NCBI RefSeq assembly: GCF_004005495.1 | Contig: NZ_RZYA01000001.1 | Span: 372,001 to 436,000, forward strand | From: Streptomyces antnestii | Lineage (GTDB): Bacteria > Actinomycetota > Actinomycetes > Streptomycetales > Streptomycetaceae | Length of the DNA: 64,000 nt | Direction: 5' to 3' | Shown here: piece by piece, positions 28,551-37,589 of the stretch | Numbering within the stretch: the first letter of the stretch is position 1 | How the letters are laid out: every line of letters starts with the position of its first letter | Translations under genes and position numbers: made by a program | Notes under the pieces: model-generated | Told to the model about the DNA's origin: nothing | The model's database searches: none | The model's input: only the letters and a program-made list of their open reading frames with translations

Positions 28551-28990
28551 CTGCCAAGAGTGCAGGACAACGGCCGGACCCGCAGATCGCAGAGCTTCAC
28601 GCTCCGCGACGCCCGACACATTCCAGCCGCGCGCGGCCGCTCTCCCGGCGCGGACCCGCTCCCGGGCCTCGTCCCCGGCCTGTGCGGCCCCGTCCCGGGC
28701 CCGCCGGACGGCGAGGACGTTCCCCGCCGCTCGACGGGCGGCCCGGGCCTGCCCCTTGGCCCGTCAGGCGCCAGCGCTTCCGCCCGCCAGGCGGCGAGGC
28801 ACGTTCGCCGCCCGCTCGGCGTGCGGTAGCCCGGGGCGCTCCCGACCTATCAGGCGGCAGCGCCCCGGCCCGCCGGGCGGCGAGCGACATTCCCCGCCCG
28901 CTCGATGGGCGGAGTTCAGCCCCCACCCCCGGCCCGTCAGGCGCCGCCGTCCCCGCCCGGCGCGGCGCCCCCGGCACCCGCAACAACCCC
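28551..28990. other. Gene-free interval, very GC-rich
   Basis: About 440 bp between the convergently placed DUF456 and regulator genes. No open frame here has a plausible start, ribosome binding site or recognisable product. Its main content is the degenerate tandem repeat described separately. Confidence 0.6.
28699..28950. repeat. Three degenerate tandem copies of an ~85 bp unit
   Basis: Three blocks share the opening CCGCC(A/G)GGCGGCGAG (starting near 28701, 28784, 28870), an inner CCGCCCGCTCG(A/G), and the closing TCAGGCG(C/G)C (near 28764, 28850, 28936). Spacing is 83-86 bp. Each block can fold on itself. Divergence of perhaps a quarter of the bases suggests an old duplication. Confidence 0.65.
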
Positions 28991-29995
28991 TCATTCCCCC
29001 GCCGCCGGTGCCCCCCGCGACACCCAGCCCCGCTCGTACGCGTGCCAGCCCAGTTGGAGGCGGGTCGTCACGCTTGCCAGTTCCATCAGGCGTTTCACGC
29101 GGCGCTGGACCGTACGCAGGCCCAGGTCGAGTTGTTTGGCGACGCTCGCGTCCGTGAGGCCGGCCAGGAGCAGGGAGAGGATCTCCAGGTCCGTGCCGTC
29201 GGGGCCGTCCGGTTCCTCGGCCGTGATGTCATGGCCGCTCTCACCGAGCCGCAGCGGCAGCGCCTCGCGCCACACCGCCTCGAACAGGCCCGACAGCGAC
29301 TCAAGAAGCCCGCTCGCGTGCACCACGAGCGCCGCGGGCTCCGCCTTGCGCGAGGTCAGCGGCACCATCGCGAGCGTCCCGTCCGCGATCACCAGCTTCG
29401 TCGGCACCCGGTCCACGACCCGCACCTGCTCGTCCCGCCCGATCGCGGCCGACAGCTGCGTGATCCCCGTAGGCATCGAAAGGACCATGCGCTCCACCAC
29501 GACCCGGTACGCGACACCCCGGCCGGCGGCCTGCTCCTCCGCATCGTTGTCCATGCCCGACACGGCGATCGGGTTGTCCGTCACGAGCGCGCACACCTCG
29601 TCCGCCGCACCCAGCTGGAGCTGGAGGAAACGCTGCGCGACCGCCGCCGCGCCCGTGACCACCTCGACCAGATCGTGCACCGCCGGCTCCGCGGCCTGCG
29701 CCCGGTACTCCTCCGCCAGCAGCGCCGCCGCCAGTTCCGCCTTCTCCAGCTCGTGCCGCTGCTGCGTCAGGAGGGCGCCGAGCGCGACACCCGGCGGCGC
29801 GGCCACCCAGCGCCCCGGCCGCGCCGAGGACTGCGCCGCGAGCCCGTGCCGTTCGAGCCGGCGCAGCGCGTGCTCCGTCTCGTACTCGGCGAGAGCCAGC
29901 CGCCCCGCGAGGTCCGGCACGTCCGCCGCCCCCAGTGACACGAGCGCGCGGTACGCGCTCTCGTGCACCTCGTCCAGACCTATCGCACCCAGCAT
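28991..29995 (-). CDS. HTH regulator (TrmB/LuxR-like), divergent from the subtilase
   Basis: 334 residues. An N-terminal winged-helix-like part (GLDEVHESAYRALVSLGAADVPDLAGRLALAEYETEHALRRL) is followed by a coiled region, an effector-like middle domain, and a LuxR-type C-terminal HTH (LEILSLLLAGLTDASVAKQLDLGLRTVQRRVKRLMELA). The same layout is common beside secreted subtilases in streptomycetes. ATG at 29995 is the first with GGGAGGGG at suitable distance. It is divergent from the protease gene over 198 bp and is its likely local regulator. Confidence 0.82.
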   Translation of the reverse strand: MLGAIGLDEVHESAYRALVSLGAADVPDLAGRLALAEYETEHALRRLERHGLAAQSSARPGRWVAAPPGVALGALLTQQRHELEKAELAAALLAEEYRAQAAEPAVHDLVEVVTGAAAVAQRFLQLQLGAADEVCALVTDNPIAVSGMDNDAEEQAAGRGVAYRVVVERMVLSMPTGITQLSAAIGRDEQVRVVDRVPTKLVIADGTLAMVPLTSRKAEPAALVVHASGLLESLSGLFEAVWREALPLRLGESGHDITAEEPDGPDGTDLEILSLLLAGLTDASVAKQLDLGLRTVQRRVKRLMELASVTTRLQLGWHAYERGWVSRGAPAAGE

Positions 29996-30032
29996 GCCGC
30001 GATGCCCCTCCCCGAGCTTCGGTTCCGGCGCA

Positions 30033-30056
30033 GCCGTGGCGGGAAACGGCCACGGC
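30033..30056. promoter_or_regulatory. Inverted repeat in the regulator-protease promoter region
   Basis: GCCGTGGC and GCCACGGC face each other across an 8-base loop, midway between the divergent starts. It is a candidate binding site for the adjacent LuxR-type regulator. Confidence 0.4.
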
Positions 30057-30193
30057 ACAAACCCGCCGCGTCCCATCTTCCCCGCACGACCCGTGTGTCT
30101 GCCAATGTGGCGCCACCGCAGCACCAACTTCAGCCGGGTTTACGTCCTTTGCGCCGTATTCACCTGCGCTTTCACCTGGGGAGAGGGAGAGCG

Positions 30194-33100
30194 ATGCGCG
30201 CGATATCGCGTACGGCCTCGGCGGCGGCGACAGCCGTCGTCCTGGCCGTCACCGCGGCTGTGCCGACCGTGGCGGGGACACGGACGGACACCGGGAGGCC
30301 ACTGGTCGGCAGTGAGGCAGCAGCGAAGAAGGACGCGGGCTCCGTCGTCACGCTCGTCACCGGCGACAGGGTCCTGGTGACCAAGGACGGCTCGGGCCAC
30401 AGCGCGGCGACCGTGCTCCCCGGCGAGGACGGCACCGCCCCGCTCGTGCAGACGAGGACGTCGGGCAAGGATCTGTACGTCTACCCGGCGGGCGCGGTCC
30501 GGGCGATCGCCGACGGCCGCGTGGACGACGAGCTCTTCAACGTCACCGGGCTGATCCGGCAGGGCTACGACGACGCGCACAGCACGTCGCTGCCGCTCAT
30601 CGCCACCTACGACAAGTCCGTGGACGTGGCCCGCAGCGCGCCCGCCGCACCCCGCGGCGCCGAGCGGGGCCTGGCCCTCGAACCCGTCGACGGCGTCGCC
30701 CTGAAGGCCGACAAGAAGAAGGCGGCCGAGTTCTGGGCCGACCTCACGAACCCGAAGTCCCGCGCCGCAGGCGACCTCAAGAAGCTGTGGCTGGACGCCA
30801 AGGTCAAGGCACTTCTCGACAAGTCGACCAAGCAGGTGCACGCCCCCGAGGCCTGGGCCGCCGGCTACGACGGCAAGGGCACCAAGGTCGCCGTCCTCGA
30901 CACCGGCGTCGACACCGACCACCCCGACCTCAAGGGCCGCGTCGCCGAGTCGAAGAACTTCACCGACTCCGACACCACGGGCGACCACCAGGGCCACGGC
31001 ACCCACACCACGTCCACGGTCGGCGGCACCGGCGCGGCCAGCGGCGGCAAGAAGCGCGGCGTCGCCCCCGGGACCACGCTCCTCAACGGCAAGGTCCTCA
31101 ACGACTCGGGCTCCGGCGCCACTTCGTGGATCATCGCCGGCATGCAGTGGGCCGTCGACCAGAAGGCCGACGTCGTCTCCATGAGCCTCGGCAACCCGTC
31201 CGAGCTCGACTGCTCCGACCCCATGTCGCAGGCCACCCAGGAGCTCGCGCGGTCCGCGAAGGACACCCTCTTCGTCATCGCCGCGGGCAACTCGGGCCCC
31301 AGCAACAACACGGTGTCCGCGCCGGGTTGTGTCCCTGAGGTCCTCACCGTCGGCGCCGTCGACCGCGACGACTCCACGGCGTACTTCTCCAGCCGCAGCC
31401 CCGTCCAGCGCACCCACACCCTCAAGCCGGAGATCGCCGCCCCCGGCGTCGCCATCTCCGCCGCCGCCGCGGGCGGCCGCGGCGTCTACGCGTACCAGTC
31501 CATGAGCGGTACGTCGATGGCCACCCCGCACGTCGCGGGCGCCGCCGCCATCGTCAAGCAGCGCCACCCCGACTGGAACGCGCAGCAGATCAAGTCGGCC
31601 CTCGTGTCCTCCGCCGACGCCGCCATCCCCGGAGACGTACGCGAGACCGGCGGCGGCCGGCTCGACGTGAAGGCCGCGATCGACGAGACCGTGCTCGGCG
31701 CGAGCGCCGTCCAGGGCGGCAGCTTCAACTGGCCGCAGAGCGGCGCCGACCGCACCACCGTCGACGTGCCCTACACCAACACCACTGGTGAGCCGGTGCA
31801 GTTGAAGCTCGCCGTCGACCGCGTCACCGGCAACGACGGTTCCACGGTGACGACCCCGGTCGCCAAGCTCGGCGAGCGCACCGTCACCGTCCCGGCGGGC
31901 GCCACCGTCAAGGTCCCGCTGGCCCTCGACCCGAGCGCGCAGCTCAAGGCCGCCCAGTACGGCGACGTCACCGGCCGCGTCCTCGCCACCGGTCCGGGCG
32001 GCGTGCACATCAGCACGCCGTTCTCCCTGTACGTGCAGCCCGAGACCGTCACCCTGAAGGTCAAGGTCGTCGACCGGCAGGGCGAGCCCGCCGCCGGCAG
32101 CAGCTCGATCGACGTCATCGGCACCGACGACGCCTCCGGCGAACGCCGCTACAACGACGGCGCCGCCGAGCAGACGTACCACATCAGGCCCGGCGCCTAC
32201 TTCCTCGCCGGCTTCGTGGAGACGCCCACCGCCGACGGCAGCGGTGCCGACTCGGCGACCTTCCTGGGCCGCCCGCAGGTGGACATCGCCAAGGACACCA
32301 CCGTCGTCCTCGACGCCCGCGAGGCGCACCGGCTCGACATCCGCACCGACCGGCCCACCGAAGTGCGCGGCGCCACCCTCGGGTTCGCCCGCACCTGGGA
32401 CGACACCTGGCTGCACGCGGCCACCGTGCAGGGCGGACGCGGCCTCAACGGCTACTACGCCGACGTCCGGGGCACCGCCCGCGACGGCGACTTCGAGTTC
32501 GACAGCTTCTGGCGCGCCGCGGCGCCGCAGATCTCCGAGCTCGCCGTCGAGGGCGGCCCCGTGCTGCACCCGACGACCGGCTCCACCAGCTCCGTCAACC
32601 TCGACGGCACCGGCTCCGCCCGGATCGTCGACGGCAAGTCGGGCACGGCCGACGAACTGGCCGCCGCCAAGGACAAGCTGGCCCTCGTCAAGCTGCCCCA
32701 GGGCGGCTCGGTGAGCACCCTCGCGCGGACCGCAGCCAAGGCGGGCGTCAAGGGTCTCGTCCTCTACCGCGAGGCCGCCGGCCGCTGGTTCCCGAGCGTC
32801 GGCTTCGTCGGCGGACCGCTGCCGGTCCTCGCCGTCGAGACCGCCGAGGGCACCGACCTCGCCGCGCGCATCGCCGCCGGGGAGACCACCCTGCGCTGGA
32901 AGGCGACGGCCAAGAGCCCGTACGTCTACACCCTGGCCTTCCCCGAGACCGGGCAGGTCCGCTCCGAGCGCACCTACCGCGTCGACGACCAGGACCTCGC
33001 CACGAACAAGGCGACCTTCCGCGGCATGGGCGTGAAGGCCGACTACGTCGACCTGCCCTCGATGGCCCGCCCGAACGGACTGTCCGCCGGCTTCGGTGAG

Positions 33101-33940
33101 TTCGCCACCGTCCCCGCTCCGTTCACCCGCACCGAGCTGTACTCGGCCGGCACGACCGCGTTCGGCCACATGGTGTCCAGCAGCTTCCCCTGGGGCGAGT
33201 TCATGCTCGACCCGGCACGCACGTACAAGAAGGGCGAGCAGCGCACCGAGGAGTGGTACGGCGGGGTGGTCGCCCCGACGACGCCCCTCGGCGACGACGG
33301 CAAGCCGGTGCTCGCGGCGGAGCGCCAGGGCGACCTGATCGGTGTCGCGCCCGGATTCTGGGGCGACGGCGAACACCTGGGCATCCAGGGTGGGTTCGGC
33401 GACCTGGGCAGCATGCAGCTCAAGGCGGACGGCAAGGTCATCGGCAGCAGCTCCTGGCCGTCCGGGGTCTTCGAGGTGCCGTCCGGCGACGCCGCGTACG
33501 ACCTGACCCTGAACACCATGAAGCTGGACAACAGCGGGGTCTGGAAGCGCTCCGCGCAGACCACGACCACCTGGTCCTTCCGTTCGCACCTCGACGAGAA
33601 CGTCTACTCGCAGGGCATCCCGCTCCTCTTCCCGCACCTCACGCTCCCGGAGGACGGCCTGAAGACGCTTCCGGCCGCGGGCGGCCAGGAGATCGGCCTG
33701 ACGGTCACCGGCCACACCGGCTACACGCCGGGCGAGCTCACCAAGGTCGCCCTGTCGTACTCGTACGACGGCGGCCAGACCTGGACCGAGGCGAAGACGG
33801 CGCGGCAGGGCGGCGCCTGGACCGCGACCGTGGACCACACCGGCGCCACCGGCAAGCAGGTCACGGTCAGGGTCGCCATGACCGACTCGAAGGGCAACGC
33901 GGTCACCCAGACCGTGAGCCGCGCGTACGACGTGCGCTAG
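30194..33940 (+). CDS. Secreted subtilisin-like serine protease (S8), 1248 residues
   Basis: A Sec signal peptide (MRAISRTASAAATAVVLAVTA, cut near residue 28) and a propeptide of about 180 residues precede the S8 catalytic domain. The triad is D236 (VAVLDTGVDTDHPD), H268 (GHGTHTTSTVGG) and S441 (GTSMATPHVAG); the oxyanion asparagine lies in AAGNSGPSN. About 750 further residues form beta-rich C-terminal domains, including a PA-like insertion region (LVKLPQGGSVSTLARTAAKAGVKGLVLYRE). ATG at 30194 has GGGAGAGGGAGA upstream. Extracellular. A strong intrinsic terminator lies 20 bp after the stop. Its target substrate is unknown. Confidence 0.9.
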   Translation: MRAISRTASAAATAVVLAVTAAVPTVAGTRTDTGRPLVGSEAAAKKDAGSVVTLVTGDRVLVTKDGSGHSAATVLPGEDGTAPLVQTRTSGKDLYVYPAGAVRAIADGRVDDELFNVTGLIRQGYDDAHSTSLPLIATYDKSVDVARSAPAAPRGAERGLALEPVDGVALKADKKKAAEFWADLTNPKSRAAGDLKKLWLDAKVKALLDKSTKQVHAPEAWAAGYDGKGTKVAVLDTGVDTDHPDLKGRVAESKNFTDSDTTGDHQGHGTHTTSTVGGTGAASGGKKRGVAPGTTLLNGKVLNDSGSGATSWIIAGMQWAVDQKADVVSMSLGNPSELDCSDPMSQATQELARSAKDTLFVIAAGNSGPSNNTVSAPGCVPEVLTVGAVDRDDSTAYFSSRSPVQRTHTLKPEIAAPGVAISAAAAGGRGVYAYQSMSGTSMATPHVAGAAAIVKQRHPDWNAQQIKSALVSSADAAIPGDVRETGGGRLDVKAAIDETVLGASAVQGGSFNWPQSGADRTTVDVPYTNTTGEPVQLKLAVDRVTGNDGSTVTTPVAKLGERTVTVPAGATVKVPLALDPSAQLKAAQYGDVTGRVLATGPGGVHISTPFSLYVQPETVTLKVKVVDRQGEPAAGSSSIDVIGTDDASGERRYNDGAAEQTYHIRPGAYFLAGFVETPTADGSGADSATFLGRPQVDIAKDTTVVLDAREAHRLDIRTDRPTEVRGATLGFARTWDDTWLHAATVQGGRGLNGYYADVRGTARDGDFEFDSFWRAAAPQISELAVEGGPVLHPTTGSTSSVNLDGTGSARIVDGKSGTADELAAAKDKLALVKLPQGGSVSTLARTAAKAGVKGLVLYREAAGRWFPSVGFVGGPLPVLAVETAEGTDLAARIAAGETTLRWKATAKSPYVYTLAFPETGQVRSERTYRVDDQDLATNKATFRGMGVKADYVDLPSMARPNGLSAGFGEFATVPAPFTRTELYSAGTTAFGHMVSSSFPWGEFMLDPARTYKKGEQRTEEWYGGVVAPTTPLGDDGKPVLAAERQGDLIGVAPGFWGDGEHLGIQGGFGDLGSMQLKADGKVIGSSSWPSGVFEVPSGDAAYDLTLNTMKLDNSGVWKRSAQTTTTWSFRSHLDENVYSQGIPLLFPHLTLPEDGLKTLPAAGGQEIGLTVTGHTGYTPGELTKVALSYSYDGGQTWTEAKTARQGGAWTATVDHTGATGKQVTVRVAMTDSKGNAVTQTVSRAYDVR

Positions 33941-33960
33941 TTCGACACGTCACCTGAACC

Positions 33961-34012
33961 GGTCCGCCGGGTGTCCTTCCCGTGGGGGGTGGGGTCGCCC
34001 GGCGGACCTTTT
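33961..34012 (+). terminator. Intrinsic terminator of the subtilase gene
   Basis: The perfect 11 bp stem GGTCCGCCGGG (33961-33971) and CCCGGCGGACC (33998-34008) is followed by TTTT. It lies 20 bp after the stop codon. Confidence 0.85.
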
Positions 34013-34073
34013 CGCGCGCGGGAATTTCCGGATGTGCCGTTTTCGTACGCCCCGTGCGGTGGACAATAAGGGC

Positions 34074-35624
34074 ATGAGTCAGCAGGGGGAGAGGCACTCG
34101 GCGGGCCGACGGGGTCAGGACGGTCAGGGCGGTCAAGGAGACGACTGGTGGGGGCAGTTGTACGACGACGCCTCCGGCGACACGGGCCCGGCACCGGCCC
34201 CGGACACACTCGACGACCGCTTCGCCTCGGCGTCGGGAACGGTGGCGGCGAAGCCGGAGGGAGGGGAGGGAGAGGGGGAGGGGGAGCGGGAACAGGACGC
34301 GGTCCCGGAGCCGCCGCCGACCGTCCCGGAGGCGCCCGTGGTCCCCGAGCCGCCCGTGGTCCCCGAGCAGCGGAGGACGCAACCACCGCCTCCGCCTCCG
34401 CCCGCCCCGCGTGCCCCCTGGGAACCCCCGGTCCACGCCCCGGGGCGCCCCCAGAATTTCCCCTCGGGGTCATCCCCGGCCGCCCCCGAATCGCAGCCCC
34501 CGTCCCCGCCCCCCGCCACCGCGCCGGACGAGCGCACCGCGGACGCCCAGGCCGCGGCCGAGATCGCGCCCGAGACCGTGACCGACTCCGACCTCGACGC
34601 CCCGGCCCCGACCCCCGCCCCCGACAGCCCCCAGGCTCCTCCAGCTCCTCCCACCCCACCCGCAGTCCCCTACGTGGGCGACCGCCCGCCCACCTACGAC
34701 GCCGAACCCGGCGCGCTCCCGCCCGCCGATCCCGACACCCTCGACGACCTCGTCGCCGACACCGTCCTGGACGGCGCCCGATACGGGACCTCCACGCTGC
34801 GCGCCGTCTCCGTGCGCGGCGACTCCGCGCGCTACCGGGGCGAGCCCCGGCGCGACAGTCTCCTCACCGCCCGGTTCGGCACGGGACCCGGCGCCCTGAT
34901 CCTGGTCGCCATGGCCACCGGCGCCCGCGCCGTACCCGGGGCGCACCGCGCCGCCGCCGAGGCCTGCGACTGGATCGGCCGCGCCGTCGGCCGCAGCCAC
35001 GCCCGCCTGTCCGAGGACATCCGCGCCGCCCACCGGGGCGACCTCAAGTCGGGCCTGCACCGCCTGACCGACCGCAGCCTCGGCAGACTCCGGGCCAGCG
35101 CCGCCGAGCAGGGACTCGAACCCGAGGAGTACACGGCGAGCCTGCGCTGTCTGCTGCTGCCCGCCGACCCGGACTGCCGCACCCGGGTGTTCTTCGGGGT
35201 CGGCCGAGGCGGCCTGTTCCGGCTGCGGGACGGCGAGTGGCAGGACATCGAACCGCAGACCTCGGAGGCCTCCGGCGCCCCCGTGGTCGGTTACGGCTCC
35301 CTGCCCTCGGAGACCCCCGACGGCGACCGGCTCACCATGGACCTCGGCATCACCACACCCCCGAGCCCCTACGAGCCGGCCCTCAGGGCACCCCGGGACC
35401 CGTTCCGCTTCCGGGCCTCCGTCGCCCGCCCGGGTGACACGCTCCTGCTGTGCACGGCGGGCCTCGCCGAGCCGCTGCGCGGCGAGCCCGAGCTGTCCGG
35501 ACACCTCACGCGCCGCTGGGCCGACGGCGTCCCGCCCGGTCTCACGGCGTTCCTCGCGGACACCCAGGTGCGCGTGAAGGGGTACGCGGACGACCGCACG
35601 GCCGCCGCCGTCTGGGAGGCGTAA
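34074..35624 (+). CDS. PP2C-like protein with Pro-rich N-terminus, probably catalytically degenerate
   Basis: 516 residues. The first ~215 are Pro-, Glu- and Ala-rich and probably disordered. The rest has the PP2C outline: AVSVRGDSARYRGEPRRDSLL in place of the first strand, a core with ALILVAMATGARAVPGAHRAAAEAC, then TLLLCTAGLAEPL and LADTQVRVKGYADDRTAAAVWE. The metal-binding acidic residues of active phosphatases (the NED, DGMGG and SDGL motifs) are changed: the SDG aspartate is alanine (CTAGL) and no DGxGG is present. A terminal DDRT remains. It may therefore be a pseudophosphatase or scaffold in signalling. ATG at 34074 has AAGGG close upstream. Confidence 0.7.
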   Translation: MSQQGERHSAGRRGQDGQGGQGDDWWGQLYDDASGDTGPAPAPDTLDDRFASASGTVAAKPEGGEGEGEGEREQDAVPEPPPTVPEAPVVPEPPVVPEQRRTQPPPPPPPAPRAPWEPPVHAPGRPQNFPSGSSPAAPESQPPSPPPATAPDERTADAQAAAEIAPETVTDSDLDAPAPTPAPDSPQAPPAPPTPPAVPYVGDRPPTYDAEPGALPPADPDTLDDLVADTVLDGARYGTSTLRAVSVRGDSARYRGEPRRDSLLTARFGTGPGALILVAMATGARAVPGAHRAAAEACDWIGRAVGRSHARLSEDIRAAHRGDLKSGLHRLTDRSLGRLRASAAEQGLEPEEYTASLRCLLLPADPDCRTRVFFGVGRGGLFRLRDGEWQDIEPQTSEASGAPVVGYGSLPSETPDGDRLTMDLGITTPPSPYEPALRAPRDPFRFRASVARPGDTLLLCTAGLAEPLRGEPELSGHLTRRWADGVPPGLTAFLADTQVRVKGYADDRTAAAVWEA

Positions 35625-35703
35625 CCGCGCCCGCTGTGAATTCATGGGGAGACAACTGTCAGGAGTGTCGCAGGTACCCGATTCGTGAAGGGGCGCGTGA
35701 GTC

Positions 35704-37449
35704 ATGGCCAAGCAGAACGTCGCCGAGCAGTTCGTCGACATCCTCGTCCGCGCGGGGGTCAAGCGCATGTACGGCGTCGTCGGCGACAGCCTGAACCCGG
35801 TCGTCGACGCGATCCGCCGCAACGCGGCCATCGACTGGATCCATGTCCGGCACGAGGAGACCGCCGCGTTCGCCGCCGGCGCCGAGGCGCAGATCACCGG
35901 CAGGATGACGTCGTGCGCGGGCTCCTGCGGCCCCGGCAACCTGCACCTCGTCAACGGGCTCTACGACGCCCACCGCTCCATGGCCCCGGTCCTCGCCCTC
36001 GCCTCGCACATCCCGTCGAGCGAGATCGGCCTCGGCTACTTCCAGGAGACCCACCCCGACCGGCTCTTCCAGGAGTGCTCGCACTACAGCGAGATGATCT
36101 CCGACGCACGGCAGATGCCGCGCGTCCTGCAGACCGCGATCCAGCACGCGGTCGGCCGGTCGGGCGTCAGCGTCGTCACGCTGCCCGGCGACGTCGCGGA
36201 CCGGCCCGCGCCCGACAGGGCGGTGGAGACCGCACTGGTCACGTCCCGCCCGACGATCCGCCCCGGCGACACCGAGATCGACCGGCTCGTCGAGATGATC
36301 GACGAGGCCGACAAGGTCACCCTGTTCTGCGGCAGCGGCACCGCGGGCGCGCACGCCGAGGTCATGGAGTTCGCCCAGAAGATCAAGTCACCGGTCGGGC
36401 ACGCCCTGCGCGGCAAGGAGTGGATCCAGTACGACAATCCGTTCGACGTGGGGATGAGCGGGCTCCTCGGGTACGGGGCCGCGTACGAGGCGACGCACGA
36501 GTGCGATCTGCTCATCCTGCTCGGCACCGACTTCCCGTACAACGCGTTCCTGCCGCAGAAGGACGTGCGGATCGTCCAGGTCGACGTCAGGCCGGAACAC
36601 CTCGGCCGGCGCTCCAAGCTGGACCTGGCCGTGTGGGGCGACGTGCGCGAGACGCTGCGCTGTCTGACGCCGCGCGTGCGGCCGAAGGAGAACCGGCGCT
36701 TCCTCGACAAGATGCTGAAGAAGCACGCCGACGCCCTCGAAGGCGTCGTGAAGGCGTACACGCGCAAGGTCGAGAAGCACGTCCCGATCCACCCCGAGTA
36801 CGTGGCATCGGTCGTGGACGAACTCGCCGCCGAGGACGCCGTGTTCACGGTCGACACCGGCATGTGCAACGTGTGGGCGGCGCGCTACATCTCACCGAAC
36901 GGGCGCCGCCGCGTCATCGGTTCCTTCTCGCACGGCTCCATGGCCAACGCCCTGCCGATGGCCATCGGCGCCCAGTTCACCGACCGGAACCGGCAGGTCG
37001 TCTCGATGTCGGGCGACGGCGGGTTCTCCATGCTGATGGGTGACTTCCTGACGCTCGTGCAGTACGACCTGCCCGTAAAGGTCATCCTCTTCAACAACTC
37101 GTCCCTGGGCATGGTCGAGTTGGAGATGCTCGTCGCCGGACTGCCTTCGTACGGGACGTCGACCAAGAACCCCGATTTCGCTGCGGTCGCGCGCGCGTGC
37201 GGCGCGTACGGGGTGCGCGTGGAGAAGCCGAAGCAGCTGGCGGGGGCCCTCAAGGACGCCTTCAAGCACAAGGGCCCGGCCCTCGTGGACATCGTCACCG
37301 ACCCCAACGCCCTGTCGATCCCGCCCCGGATCAGCGCCGACATGGTCACCGGCTTCGCGCTCTCCGCCTCGAAGATCGTCCTGGACGGCGGCGTCGGCCG
37401 CATGGTGCAGATGGCCCGCTCCAACATCCGCAACGTGCCGCGCCCGTAG
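35704..37449 (+). CDS. Thiamine-diphosphate enzyme, pyruvate oxidase/PoxB-like
   Basis: 581 residues in the three-domain ThDP layout. The N-terminal PYR domain has the activating glutamate in HVRHEETAAFAAGAEAQ. The middle FAD-type domain spans about 190-330. The C-terminal PP domain has the ThDP motif SGDGGFSMLMGDFLTLVQ to LFNNSS. The C-terminal tail (VLDGGVGRMVQMARSNIRN) resembles the lipid-activation helix of pyruvate:quinone oxidoreductase, which converts pyruvate to acetate and CO2. Acetolactate synthase is a distant alternative but the tail argues against it. It stands alone, with GAAGGGG 11 bases upstream of the ATG. Confidence 0.82.
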   Translation: MAKQNVAEQFVDILVRAGVKRMYGVVGDSLNPVVDAIRRNAAIDWIHVRHEETAAFAAGAEAQITGRMTSCAGSCGPGNLHLVNGLYDAHRSMAPVLALASHIPSSEIGLGYFQETHPDRLFQECSHYSEMISDARQMPRVLQTAIQHAVGRSGVSVVTLPGDVADRPAPDRAVETALVTSRPTIRPGDTEIDRLVEMIDEADKVTLFCGSGTAGAHAEVMEFAQKIKSPVGHALRGKEWIQYDNPFDVGMSGLLGYGAAYEATHECDLLILLGTDFPYNAFLPQKDVRIVQVDVRPEHLGRRSKLDLAVWGDVRETLRCLTPRVRPKENRRFLDKMLKKHADALEGVVKAYTRKVEKHVPIHPEYVASVVDELAAEDAVFTVDTGMCNVWAARYISPNGRRRVIGSFSHGSMANALPMAIGAQFTDRNRQVVSMSGDGGFSMLMGDFLTLVQYDLPVKVILFNNSSLGMVELEMLVAGLPSYGTSTKNPDFAAVARACGAYGVRVEKPKQLAGALKDAFKHKGPALVDIVTDPNALSIPPRISADMVTGFALSASKIVLDGGVGRMVQMARSNIRNVPRP

Positions 37450-37499
37450 CCCTGCCGCGTCAAGAGTTCGTTGGTGGATGAATCCACAGGAGTGCTGAC

Positions 37500-37589
37500 A
37501 TGCGTGCGGGGCATGCATTCCCGTGTACGCGTTCGAGCGTGGTCGCAGGAGAAGGGTCAGGGGCATCGGCGTGCGGGCGGGGGACATGA
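37500..37589 (+). CDS. Possible 29-residue leader ORF coupled to the HATPase gene
   Basis: ATG at 37500 follows AGGAG at ideal distance, and the frame ends with a TGA that overlaps the ATG of the next gene (ATGA). The peptide starts MRAGHAFPCTRSS and is not recognised. A small hairpin (GTGGAT-GA-ATCCAC, 37474-37487) lies just before the ribosome binding site. The leader may set translation of the downstream ATPase. It could also be coincidental. Confidence 0.35.
   Translation: MRAGHAFPCTRSSVVAGEGSGASACGRGT

Noticed and set aside
30140..33838. Open frame of 1232 codons antisense to the subtilase
   Set aside because: Mirror of the codon pattern of the subtilase gene; low-complexity Gly/Val/Asp composition, no recognisable domain.
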